Positions 27,106-35,295 of a stretch of DNA of 64,000 bases are shown piece by piece. The notes below the pieces were generated by a model. It worked only from the letters and a program-made list of their open reading frames with translations, was not told the origin of the DNA and did not search any database. The position numbers and the translations under genes are program-made. Source of the stretch: an uncultured bacterium (GTDB taxonomy: Bacteria > Cyanobacteriota > Vampirovibrionia > Gastranaerophilales > Gastranaerophilaceae); NCBI GenBank assembly GCA_949296245.1, contig CASFNW010000013.1, positions 31,194-95,193 on the forward strand, written 5' to 3'. How positions within the stretch are numbered: position 1 is the first letter of the stretch; every line of letters begins with the position of its first letter.

Positions 27106-28161
27106 ATGGCTAATGTTACTTTAAAAAATGTAGTAAAAAGATATGATACAAAAACAATTATTAATGATATTTCTCTGGAAATTAAAGATAAAGAGTTTAT
27201 TGTACTTGTAGGATCTTCCGGATGCGGAAAATCCACTATCTTACGAATGATTGCAGGATTGGAGGATATAACCTCAGGCGAAATATATATAGGCGACAAA
27301 TGTGTAAATAATGTCCACCCCAAAGACAGAGATATTGCCTTTGTTTTCCAGAGTTATGCACTATACCCCCATATGAGTGTTTATGAAAATATTGCTTTTC
27401 CTTTAAAAATGCGAAATTTCAAAAAAGATGAGATAGACAGAAAAGTCAAAGAAGCTGCAGAAATTTTAAATCTAACGGAATATCTTGATAGAAGACCCAA
27501 ACAGCTTTCCGGAGGACAAAGACAGCGTGTTGCTCTTGGACGTGCAATAGTCAGAAATCCGAAAGTATTTTTGATGGATGAACCATTATCCAACCTTGAT
27601 GCAAAGCTGCGTGTTCAGATGCGTTCCGAAATCAAAAAACTTCATGAAAAACTGCAGACAACTTTTATATATGTTACCCATGACCAGACAGAAGCATTGA
27701 CTATGGGAGATAGAATTGTTGTACTGGACAAAGGGGTGATACAACAGGTCGATGAACCTGAAAAAATATACTACAGTCCTGCCAATACATTTGTCGGCGG
27801 TTTTTTGGGCTCTCCTTCCATGAACTTTATAAAATCTAAAGTTGAGAACGGTACCATTAAATTTAATGATTATATTATTAATCTTTCTGAACCGCAAAAA
27901 CAGCTTATACAAAACCGTGAAGAAATTATTGTCGGTATCCGTCCGGAGAAAATGGAGTCATTGTCACCCAACTATGAATTCATGGTAGGTGTTGATATAT
28001 CCGAAATGCTCGGCAGTGAGAAAATAGTTTATTTTAATATAAACAATGCAAAATGTTCTGCAAAAATTGATGCGCAAAAAGAATTCGGAAAAGAAATTAC
28101 ACTAAACTTTAACACTAATGACTTTCTTTTCTTTGATGCGGAAACACTCAATAAATTATAA
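27106..28161 (+). CDS. MalK/UgpC/MsmX-type ABC transporter ATPase
   Basis: This ATPase of the carbohydrate-importer class has 351 residues. It has the Walker A GSSGCGKST, Q-loop VFQSYALYPHMSV, signature LSGGQRQRVALGRA, Walker B VFLMDEP, D-loop SNLDAKLR and H-loop YVTHDQTEA. The C-terminal region (about 240-351, PSMNFIKSKVENG, VGIRPEKM) is the regulatory OB/TOBE domain. ATPases of this class often serve several sugar importers at once, which fits the absence of permease genes here; the binding protein at 21566-22822 could be one client. Co-transcription with the degenerate kinase is likely. Confidence 0.95.
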   Translation: MANVTLKNVVKRYDTKTIINDISLEIKDKEFIVLVGSSGCGKSTILRMIAGLEDITSGEIYIGDKCVNNVHPKDRDIAFVFQSYALYPHMSVYENIAFPLKMRNFKKDEIDRKVKEAAEILNLTEYLDRRPKQLSGGQRQRVALGRAIVRNPKVFLMDEPLSNLDAKLRVQMRSEIKKLHEKLQTTFIYVTHDQTEALTMGDRIVVLDKGVIQQVDEPEKIYYSPANTFVGGFLGSPSMNFIKSKVENGTIKFNDYIINLSEPQKQLIQNREEIIVGIRPEKMESLSPNYEFMVGVDISEMLGSEKIVYFNINNAKCSAKIDAQKEFGKEITLNFNTNDFLFFDAETLNKL

Positions 28162-28242
28162 TTTTTTACATTTTTTGAATGATGTAAGGCATGGCAAAAA
28201 TGTGCAAAATATCCATGTTAACAATGGGAGAGGTTAGATAAC

Positions 28243-28719
28243 ATGGTTGGTTCAATTAGTTCAATAGGCTCTTACAGCGCATCTATTTTCGAGAGCCTTT
28301 TGTATTCTGATTCTTCAAAAACAACAGCAGGCATGAGTTTTGATGACATGCTTGCAAACGGAGTTATTTCAAATACAGAAGATAAAAAAGCATCTACCGG
28401 TATAACTGCGATGGGTGGTTCTTCGGAAAAAGAAGAAACCAGTTCTTCATCAAGTTCTAATAGCGAAATGGATTTGAATAATGACGGTCAGGTTACGATA
28501 GATGAGATTATTCGCTATATGCAGATGCAGATGTCTGACAATATGTCAGAACAGATGAGTTCAGAAGATGGTTCTTTTGAAATGGGACAGCAGGCTCAAC
28601 AAAACACCGGCATAGAAGAATTCAAAGCAAAACAGGCGTCAAATGCATATCAGGCAGGTCGTCAGCTCATGGACACCGCTGTAGATATGATAACAGACAG
28701 CTTTATGTTTGTTGTATAG
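28243..28719 (+). CDS. Small Ser/Gln-rich protein with one EF-hand loop
   Basis: This 158-residue protein is mostly low complexity (Ser-, Gln- and Met-rich) with one clear calcium-binding EF-hand loop, DLNNDGQVTIDE (about 77-88), having Asp, Asn, Asp, a Gly at the turn and Glu at the last ligand position. It begins with a Gly- and Ser-rich segment (VGSISSIGSYSASIFES) and has no signal peptide. GAGAGG precedes the ATG. No family is recognised; short single-EF-hand proteins of this type often occur in uncultured gut lineages. Calcium binding is predicted, function unknown. Confidence 0.7.
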   Translation: MVGSISSIGSYSASIFESLLYSDSSKTTAGMSFDDMLANGVISNTEDKKASTGITAMGGSSEKEETSSSSSSNSEMDLNNDGQVTIDEIIRYMQMQMSDNMSEQMSSEDGSFEMGQQAQQNTGIEEFKAKQASNAYQAGRQLMDTAVDMITDSFMFVV

Positions 28720-28905
28720 ACTTTTTATTGATTTTTTGAAAATTATAAACGAGCAAAAAAAAAGACCTTTCGGCCTTGAAAATTGTTTTTGTTCCTCGTG
28801 TGTTTTTAATTTCTCGTCTCTAATTTATTCCTCGTATATATATAAAGTATACACTGAGAAAATAATTGCTAAATCACGAGTATATTGTAAAGAAATATTA
28901 AGAAT

Positions 28906-29190
28906 CTATTCTTCTTCTGAATCGTCTAAAGAATCAATGTAGTCCACTACTTTATTAAATTCTTCATCATCTTCAATCATTTCAAATACGTATTCTTCAC
29001 CTTCTTTTGTTAATCGCATTAAGACGACTTCCTTTTCTTGTTCGGGGTCGTCATTTTCTTCTTTAGGAAGAAGAAGCCCGTATTCCTGTCCGTCCATATC
29101 AATTATGTCGATTAGTTCAAAATTAATGATATTGCCTTCTTCATCAATTGTTTCTATCAGTTGTTCTTCTATTTCTTCATGATTTGTCAT
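28906..29190 (-). CDS. DUF1292 family protein
   Basis: This small, very acidic protein of 94 residues belongs to DUF1292 (YrzB-like): EEQLIETIDEEGNIINFELIDIIDMDG, followed by YGLLLP, an EEVVLMRL-like strand and an acidic tail. Its role is unknown. It is the last gene of the operon zinc finger / HEAT / ruvX / DUF1292. In Firmicutes, DUF1292 genes also sit next to ruvX (yqgF), so the neighbourhood is conserved over a long distance and supports the call. Confidence 0.85.
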   Translation of the reverse strand: MTNHEEIEEQLIETIDEEGNIINFELIDIIDMDGQEYGLLLPKEENDDPEQEKEVVLMRLTKEGEEYVFEMIEDDEEFNKVVDYIDSLDDSEEE

Positions 29191-29203
29191 TGTTTCTTCC
29201 TTT

Positions 29204-29647
29204 TTATATTGTATTTCTATTTGTAGTATTTCCGGGATTTCTGTCTAAATACTGCTGTAATATTATACACGCACTTTTTAAATCGACAAGCCCCTTATTT
29301 TTTGTATATTTCTTACCCTGCATAGCAAGAATATTTTCTGCCTGTCTGCTGGTAAGTCTTTCATCTTCAAAAATAATTTCACATTGGGGTATATTTATTT
29401 TTAGCAGATTTGAAAAATTTTGGCAATCCTTTGCCTGTTCGCCAATAGTACCGTTCATATTTTTTGGCAGTCCTACGACTATTTTTTCTACATTATTATT
29501 TTTGCATAATTCCGAAATTTTCTTTACTGCATCTGCTTCCGGTTCTCTGTTAATTGTTTCGCAGGGCTGCGCTGTGAGCAGCAAAAAATCACTCAAAGCA
29601 ATCCCTATTCTTTTTGTACCGACATCCAGTCCCATTATTTTGTGCAT
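29204..29647 (-). CDS. ruvX: Putative pre-16S rRNA nuclease, YqgF/RuvX
   Basis: This RNase H-fold protein matures the 5' end of 16S rRNA and may also act on Holliday junctions. The 147-residue protein has the opening GLDVGTKRIGIALSD (catalytic Asp), the middle motif IVVGLPKNMNGTIG, the EDERLTSRQAE motif (catalytic Glu) and the late Asp/Lys region LVDLKSACIILQQYL. The start is ATG at 29647, directly after the HEAT gene (one base between the stop and start codons), which shows tight coupling. Confidence 0.93.
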   Translation of the reverse strand: MHKIMGLDVGTKRIGIALSDFLLLTAQPCETINREPEADAVKKISELCKNNNVEKIVVGLPKNMNGTIGEQAKDCQNFSNLLKINIPQCEIIFEDERLTSRQAENILAMQGKKYTKNKGLVDLKSACIILQQYLDRNPGNTTNRNTI

Positions 29648-29648
29648 T

Positions 29649-31268
29649 TTAAATCCAGTTTTTTTCTATTTCCTTAATGCATTTTTCTATGTAATTTATA
29701 TCAATATCGCTTAAATCTTTATTTGCACGTCTTGCAAAGATAGAAGTTGCACTCTTTATGCTTTCATACCTGTCTTTTTGCGCAAGAAAATACTCGTAAA
29801 TACTTTTTTTAATCAGATCAATTTTTAGTTTTTCTTTTATTTCACTTTCATCGGTAAGTGAATACAGCATGCCGGCAAATGAGGCGTCCCCTGATTGTTT
29901 AGCAAGATATGCATTGAATAAAAGTCTGTTATCAAATACTTTTGTAAATGAATCATTAAATATGCTATTTATATTTTCTTCTATAAGTTTATCAATCCGG
30001 TTTGCGTCAACAATTTTGTTATCAGCAATTTTATCAATCAATTCGGCAAAATCTTCATTGTTTTCGACATCAAAGAACCATTTTGTAAAATAATCTTTGT
30101 TATATATCTGTTTTAAGAGAAAATCATTTAATTCTATTTTGTCCAAACCTGATTTCAGGTCTATTTCCTTATAGTCTATGTCTTTTGTTATAAACGACCA
30201 GGCTGCATATTCGTAAGAAAATTCTTTATATTTTAGTCTTGAAATTTTTTCGGCATTCACCATTAAAAATTTGCAAAAAGCCGCATTGGTTTCTATAACA
30301 TTATCGTTTTGATAGAATTTATTAACTATTCTGTCAAACTCCTGTTGAGAAATTTCATTAAAACCGAAACAATCAATAATTCCGTCAATATCATTTATAA
30401 CCAGTGCAAACATCTGGATAAAAGAATTTTTATTTTTTCGTGAAAATATAATACCCTGATTACCGTGTCCATCCGGATAGTTTATAAAACATTTATAAAC
30501 AGGTGAAGATGCCAGTAACTTTTTATAATACACTTTTGTTATGTCTTCTTTTATACCTGAGAGCTTTAACAGGCTAAAGCTTTTTTGGGCTGCGGCTCTT
30601 ACTTTTAAATCATCGCATTCTTCAGATAACTGTTTTAATACCGGATACGCAAGAGGTGATTTGCTCTCTCCTATTGCCTGTATTGCGTTTTGTGCAATGT
30701 CGGAATAAGGGTTTGAAATTATAACAGGTATTAAAATATTTGCTAAATTGTCCCCGTCATAGTCATCTGATAGTGAAGAAATAAGCATTTCCTTTTCTTT
30801 TTCCGGCAATGCATGGACAAAGTCAAGAAAATCAATCTGTGCTTCCGGGTTTATTTTTGCATTTTCAAGAAGTTTTACAGTATCTGAGTCTATGATGTCA
30901 TCAGGATTTTCAAAATATTCAAGATACTGTTCATAGTTTACGTGTTTACCGCATTCTCTTAAAAAACCGACGACTTTTGTTTTAATAGAATCGTTTATTT
31001 TAGGATTTGCAAGAGTTTCAAAGAAAAGTTTTTCGGCTTTTTCTTTTTCAATAAGTTCACTTATAAGAAAAGTAATTGTGTAATCTCTGAGTTCTGTATT
31101 CTCTTTTAAAAATTCTTTGTGAAGAATATCCAGAACAGTATCTTTGTCTTCTATTTTATTTAAGTCATCCAGTGTGTTGCCGACAAGAGACCTGTCAGAG
31201 GTGTTGTTCTGCAGGTTTACAATGGATGAAAGTATTTTGGCTCTTATTTGCAGTTTATTGTCTGACAT
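29649..31268 (-). CDS. HEAT-repeat-like helical protein of unknown function
   Basis: This 539-residue protein is predicted almost entirely helical. The N-terminal 230 residues look like degenerate HEAT repeats, with helix pairs such as DYTITFLISELIEKEKAEKLFFE and YSDIAQNAIQAIGESKSPLAYPVLKQLSEE. The C-terminal 300 residues form a different domain, with mixed strands around KCFINYPDGHGNQGIIFSRK and an acidic, Asn-rich helical end. It lies between the ClpX-type zinc finger and ruvX in a tight operon. A role as a binding scaffold is plausible, but no specific function is supported. Confidence 0.7.
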   Translation of the reverse strand: MSDNKLQIRAKILSSIVNLQNNTSDRSLVGNTLDDLNKIEDKDTVLDILHKEFLKENTELRDYTITFLISELIEKEKAEKLFFETLANPKINDSIKTKVVGFLRECGKHVNYEQYLEYFENPDDIIDSDTVKLLENAKINPEAQIDFLDFVHALPEKEKEMLISSLSDDYDGDNLANILIPVIISNPYSDIAQNAIQAIGESKSPLAYPVLKQLSEECDDLKVRAAAQKSFSLLKLSGIKEDITKVYYKKLLASSPVYKCFINYPDGHGNQGIIFSRKNKNSFIQMFALVINDIDGIIDCFGFNEISQQEFDRIVNKFYQNDNVIETNAAFCKFLMVNAEKISRLKYKEFSYEYAAWSFITKDIDYKEIDLKSGLDKIELNDFLLKQIYNKDYFTKWFFDVENNEDFAELIDKIADNKIVDANRIDKLIEENINSIFNDSFTKVFDNRLLFNAYLAKQSGDASFAGMLYSLTDESEIKEKLKIDLIKKSIYEYFLAQKDRYESIKSATSIFARRANKDLSDIDINYIEKCIKEIEKNWI

Positions 31269-31283
31269 TTATCAAAAGCCTTT

Positions 31284-31550
31284 CTATTCCAGTTTTGTCC
31301 AGAATGCATCAAGTATTTTTTGTGCTTCACCTGAAGGCATTTTGTCTTCAAGTATAAGGTATTGTACAGCTATCATAGTGCACTCTGAGCATATATTTAC
31401 ACCCGGCCCTTTAACCATTTTTACCACCTGCGTATTCGGTCTGCCGCAAAAACTGCAATATACAGGTTCAAAACCGGTATTCTCTTCACTTTTTGATTCA
31501 TTTTCATGTTTTGCTCTTGAAAGTGACACTACTTTTTTATCTTCTGACAT
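31284..31550 (-). CDS. Stand-alone ClpX-type C4 zinc-finger protein
   Basis: This 88-residue protein contains one zinc finger of the kind found at the N-terminus of ClpX: CSFC (Cys32, Cys35) ... VKGPGVNICSEC (Cys54, Cys57). No AAA+ domain follows. In ClpX this domain dimerises and binds adaptors and substrates. A free copy could act as an adaptor or decoy for ClpXP, which is inference. It is the first gene of the four-gene operon with HEAT, ruvX and DUF1292, 15 bases before the HEAT gene. Confidence 0.88.
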   Translation of the reverse strand: MSEDKKVVSLSRAKHENESKSEENTGFEPVYCSFCGRPNTQVVKMVKGPGVNICSECTMIAVQYLILEDKMPSGEAQKILDAFWTKLE

Positions 31551-31692
31551 TATTATTTAATCCTCAGTATGCTTAATTTTTAATTATACATTAGAAATAT
31601 ACAACGTTTATTGTATCTTATTTTAGCCAAGTTGCCAATTTTTTTTATTTTATATATTATGTTAAAAAGTTGATATGAGAAATTATCCGCTT

Positions 31693-32352
31693 ATGAAAAA
31701 ATTTGTATTACTGATTACAATATTATTTGTTTCTGTTATTTCCACAGCCTGTATAAACAATCTTGCCGTACAGGAATTGAATAACAAAGCAAAAGAATAT
31801 ATGGCAAATGGAGAAACAGAAAAGGCTATCGCCCGTTTACGCTCCAGTATAGACCTTGATACGAGTATTTTTGAAACACATTACAATCTAGGTGTTGCTT
31901 TAATAGAAGAATCAGAATATAAAGAAGCACAGCAGTCTTTAGAAAATGCAATAAAATTAAAACCGGAGTTTGCTGATTCTTATTATTCTCTTGCAATGGC
32001 TTTGGAAGGTCAGGCTGATGAGATTATAAACGGTATTGATACAGATAAACAGGCTAATAATGATACAGTTTCTGATGATGAGACTGATTCTGAGACCGTC
32101 GATAAGCAGGATAAATCCTCAAAAACATTATCCGAACAAAATAAGATAAAGATAGTAGAACTTTACAATGCAGCTGTTGAAAATTATAACAGGTATCTTG
32201 TAAAAAAGCCGTCAGCAGAAGATAAACAAAAAGTTGAAGAACAGATTAGTTATTTAAATACTCAGATACAGCAATATAACTCTGTAAAAAATAATTCTAT
32301 GGATAATATAGAGAATGTCTCTGTAAGTACATCAGATGAAAGTGTAGAGTAA
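31693..32352 (+). CDS. TPR-repeat exported protein, possible lipoprotein
   Basis: A signal sequence (MKKFVLLITILFVSVISTAC) ends in a Cys that could be lipidated, although the -3 Ser is not typical of a lipobox. Two or three TPR units follow (AKEYMANGETEKAIARL, HYNLGVALIEESEYKEAQ, ADSYYSLAMALEGQ), then an acidic linker (Asp- and Thr-rich) and a coiled helical end. The ATG at 31693 starts the signal peptide directly; an in-frame ATG lies at 31675. Its stop codon overlaps the lgt start (TAATG), and since Lgt attaches the lipid to prolipoproteins, coupling of a lipoprotein with lgt would be sensible. Confidence 0.78.
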   Translation: MKKFVLLITILFVSVISTACINNLAVQELNNKAKEYMANGETEKAIARLRSSIDLDTSIFETHYNLGVALIEESEYKEAQQSLENAIKLKPEFADSYYSLAMALEGQADEIINGIDTDKQANNDTVSDDETDSETVDKQDKSSKTLSEQNKIKIVELYNAAVENYNRYLVKKPSAEDKQKVEEQISYLNTQIQQYNSVKNNSMDNIENVSVSTSDESVE

Positions 32353-33140
32353 TGCAGTCGCCTCCATCGTCTGTGGCTTTTAGTATTGGCGGATTTGATG
32401 TTCATTATTACGGAATTATTATGTTTGCTGCTATTATTAGTGCAATACTTATTATCTGTAATATTTCAAAGAAATTTTATAAAGATGTTGATACGGATAT
32501 TATTCTTGATATTTTGCCGGTAATTATTTTGTGTTCTATTCTTGGCGCACGAATTTATTATGTCTTGATGGATTTTGATTATTTTTCAAAACATCTTTTA
32601 GAAATTCCTGCACTCTGGCATGGCGGTATGTCTATACATGGGGGAATACTTGGGGGAGTCGTTTCCGGTTTAATATATGCAAGGATAAAAAATATAAATT
32701 TTTTAAAATATGCAGATGTATTTTCTTACGGAATTGCAATAGGACAGGCAATTGGGAGATTCGGCAACTGGTTTAACTGCGAGGCTTTTGGAAAACCATG
32801 TAATATCCCGTTTATAAAATTGTTTATTTCTTCACAGTACAGACCGTCCGGTTATGAAGATATTGCATATTACCATCCTGCTTTTTTATATGAATCATTG
32901 TGGGATTTATCTATATTTTTAATTCTGTTTTTTTGTATAAGAAAAATTACCGGAATAAAAGACGGGACTGTGTTTTTTTCCTATTTAATTTTATACTCGC
33001 TTGGCAGGCTGGTTATTGAATGGTGCAGAATGGACAGCGTACTTAATATATATGGAATTGCTGTTGCTCAGATAGTTTCTTTTATTGTTATTTTGATATC
33101 ATCGCTGTTTCTTTTTCATATTTACAAAAAAGAAAGGTAA
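32352..33140 (+). CDS. lgt: Prolipoprotein diacylglyceryl transferase Lgt
   Basis: Lgt transfers diacylglycerol from phosphatidylglycerol to the lipobox Cys of prolipoproteins in the cytoplasmic membrane. The 262-residue protein has about seven membrane segments, the early VHYYGIIMFAAI, the HGGMSIHGG motif and the Lgt signature GRFGNWFNCEAFG. Toward the end it has SLGRLVIEWCRMD. It overlaps the upstream TPR gene by one base (TAATG). The stop codon lies inside the stem of the terminator. Confidence 0.95.
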   Translation: MQSPPSSVAFSIGGFDVHYYGIIMFAAIISAILIICNISKKFYKDVDTDIILDILPVIILCSILGARIYYVLMDFDYFSKHLLEIPALWHGGMSIHGGILGGVVSGLIYARIKNINFLKYADVFSYGIAIGQAIGRFGNWFNCEAFGKPCNIPFIKLFISSQYRPSGYEDIAYYHPAFLYESLWDLSIFLILFFCIRKITGIKDGTVFFSYLILYSLGRLVIEWCRMDSVLNIYGIAVAQIVSFIVILISSLFLFHIYKKER

Positions 33141-33160
33141 GATTTTATCTTACCTTTTTA
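33133..33160 (+). terminator. Terminator of the TPR-lgt operon
   Basis: AAAGGTAAGAT-TTT-ATCTTACCTTT forms a perfect 11-bp stem followed by T-residues. The lgt TAA stop codon (33138-33140) is within the left arm. The hairpin also faces the convergent 663-residue gene that ends at 33183. Confidence 0.8.
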
Positions 33161-33182
33161 TGTAATAGATGTATTTATGTGA

Positions 33183-35174
33183 CTAGAAAACCATTTCCGG
33201 ATAAGGTGAAACATATAGTTCATTGAATCCGAGTCCTGATTCTACCGGCATTTGACCTGTGAAGGTTGATGAATAAGTGCCGGATGTATATGGATTTGTT
33301 GTGTATTGAGAAGCTGTATTAGTGGTATTTTGCTGTGCTGCTGTACTTCCGTTTTGTGAATCTGCTGACTGCTGGCTGTTTTGCATAGACTGCAAGTAAG
33401 AAAGCATTTGTGCTGCGTTTGCAAATCCATTCATTTGTGCGTATTGCTCCATTTCTGCTGCTGATGTAAATCCGAGAGCTTGTGCTGTAGCATCATCTAT
33501 GCTTCCTTCCAATTGTGGTGCAGGATTTGCTAGATATACTGTACCGATTGCTATACCTGATTCAGATAAAGCTTTTCTTTCAGCAATTTTGTAATTTGAG
33601 TTTCTGAGTATTGATTTATCTTTGGCTATTTCATTTTCAATTTTTGCTATTTTTGAAGTGATTGCTTCTTTTTGAGCATCAGTTAAACCTGATTTCTTCA
33701 ACTCAGACTGTAATCTCATGATATCTGCATTTGCGTTTTCTACATTATATTGAGCAATTTCAATTTTTTGTTGTTCTTTCATTCCTTTAAGAATACCTTC
33801 GTTAAGTTCAATTTCTTGTTTAATTGCACTCTTTCCTTCTTCAGGTGCATTTTTATACTGTTCTTTTAATCTAGCGATAAAATCTTCTTTATTTTTGATT
33901 GATTTGTTAAAGTTTACGCTGAAGTTCTGGTCTGCATTGATATAGCTTTCGTAGAGATTTTCTCTTAATTGAGTTAATCTTGCTTTTTCTGCCGTAGATA
34001 TTGCCGGGTCAGCCAATTTTGCTTCTACATCCGTAATCTGTTTTTCAAAAGCTTCTAATTGTTTATTTCTGTAATCATTGTATTGAAGTTTTCCTGTTTC
34101 AATATTTCTTTTGTTTGTTAATTCTGCAATTTTTGCATTGATTTCGTTAACTCTTGATGCTGACGGGTTTGTTGCAAGTTCATCATTAAGAGATTTAATT
34201 TGTGCATCGATATCTTTGATATTTTTATTAATCTTTTGCTCCATTGCATTTACATGATTTTTATGACCGTTTTGGTAAGAGAACAGCTCTTTCATATTAG
34301 GTTTAAAGGTATTTTGATAATAGCCTTTTATTGCTCTTGCTGATTTGAAAGGATGTGCTATTCCTTTTGCACCGTTCCATACGCCTTTGCCTGCAATTTG
34401 TAAACATTCTCCTGTAGCTTTGAGACTGCTTGTTACAGCATTTCCTTGCGGCACTGGCTTTCCTGCTGCTTTCAGTGCACCTTTTGCACCGGCTACGGAA
34501 CCGACTATTGCTGTAGTTCCTGAACCCATATCCTGCCAAGCTGCTGCTGCTTCTGCATCTGTTTTTGCTGTAGCTGCTTTATAAGCGCCTTTTCCGACCT
34601 GATATGCTCCCATTGCAACGCCAACTGCTGTTAAGGCAACTGCACCGCCTGGGATACAACATATAACTGCTGCACCTGCCGCCATTCCGACAGTTTTTAA
34701 TGTCTGCTTCCAGCTGAATTTGCCGCTTTCATCGCAAACTAATCCTTTAAAGAAATTGCCTACGCCTTTAAAGAAATTTTTGCATTTTTCTTTGCCGCTT
34801 ATATAACCGTCATCTAAACCGTCTTTTACATTAGGATTAGTTGTAACTGTTGTTGAAGCTGCTGCTTGTGCAGCTGTAGGTTGTTGAACAGCTTGGGACT
34901 GTTGATATTGTGCATAAACTGCCTGTTGTCTTTCTGGTGATAATTGTGATTGGGCTGGTGTTATTGTTGCTTGTGCAGCTGTAGTTGTATTTTGTGATTG
35001 CTGCTGAGCGTACTGCGCCGCAAGAGCTTCTTCCCTTGCCTGCTGAGCTTGAGCATTAAATAATTGCTGCTGTTGTGCCTGTCTTTGCATATTTAATAGC
35101 AGCATCATAATATATTGCTGATACAAGCTGTTGTTTGTGTAATTTGATGGTAAACCAAATGGTGATAAACTCAT
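33183..35174 (-). CDS. Large Gln/Ala-rich coiled-coil protein with glycine-zipper region
   Basis: No family is recognised for this 663-residue protein. The N-terminal 120 residues are Gln- and Ala-rich low complexity (NMQRQAQQQQLFNAQAQQAR). A glycine- and alanine-zipper region (about 160-235, MAAGAAVICCIPGGAVALTA) could insert in a membrane. A long charged coiled coil follows (about 290-540, INKNIKDIDAQIKSLNDELA). The C-terminus is Ser/Thr/Gln-rich. The ATG at 35174 follows GAGAGG; an upstream TTG codon is less likely. The layout (Gln-rich head, zipper, coiled coil) resembles pore-forming or secreted effector-like proteins, but that is only a resemblance. Confidence 0.65.
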   Translation of the reverse strand: MSLSPFGLPSNYTNNSLYQQYIMMLLLNMQRQAQQQQLFNAQAQQAREEALAAQYAQQQSQNTTTAAQATITPAQSQLSPERQQAVYAQYQQSQAVQQPTAAQAAASTTVTTNPNVKDGLDDGYISGKEKCKNFFKGVGNFFKGLVCDESGKFSWKQTLKTVGMAAGAAVICCIPGGAVALTAVGVAMGAYQVGKGAYKAATAKTDAEAAAAWQDMGSGTTAIVGSVAGAKGALKAAGKPVPQGNAVTSSLKATGECLQIAGKGVWNGAKGIAHPFKSARAIKGYYQNTFKPNMKELFSYQNGHKNHVNAMEQKINKNIKDIDAQIKSLNDELATNPSASRVNEINAKIAELTNKRNIETGKLQYNDYRNKQLEAFEKQITDVEAKLADPAISTAEKARLTQLRENLYESYINADQNFSVNFNKSIKNKEDFIARLKEQYKNAPEEGKSAIKQEIELNEGILKGMKEQQKIEIAQYNVENANADIMRLQSELKKSGLTDAQKEAITSKIAKIENEIAKDKSILRNSNYKIAERKALSESGIAIGTVYLANPAPQLEGSIDDATAQALGFTSAAEMEQYAQMNGFANAAQMLSYLQSMQNSQQSADSQNGSTAAQQNTTNTASQYTTNPYTSGTYSSTFTGQMPVESGLGFNELYVSPYPEMVF

Positions 35175-35295
35175 TTCCAATCCTCTCTAAATAAAAATCC
35201 TATAAAAGTATATTTAATATCCCTCAATTAAATAAAAAAAATTTATTCAGAGAAATTGACTTATTTGAGTGTATTGTTAAGAAATATTAACAATC

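Noticed and set aside
28709..28942. 77-residue + strand open frame after the EF-hand gene
   Set aside because: Low-complexity sequence with no start signal, overlapping the DUF1292 3' end.
29148..29714. 188-residue open frame on the + strand opposite ruvX
   Set aside because: It is the complement of ruvX and parts of its neighbours, has a composition of Phe and Ser runs typical of antisense frames, and has no ribosome binding site.
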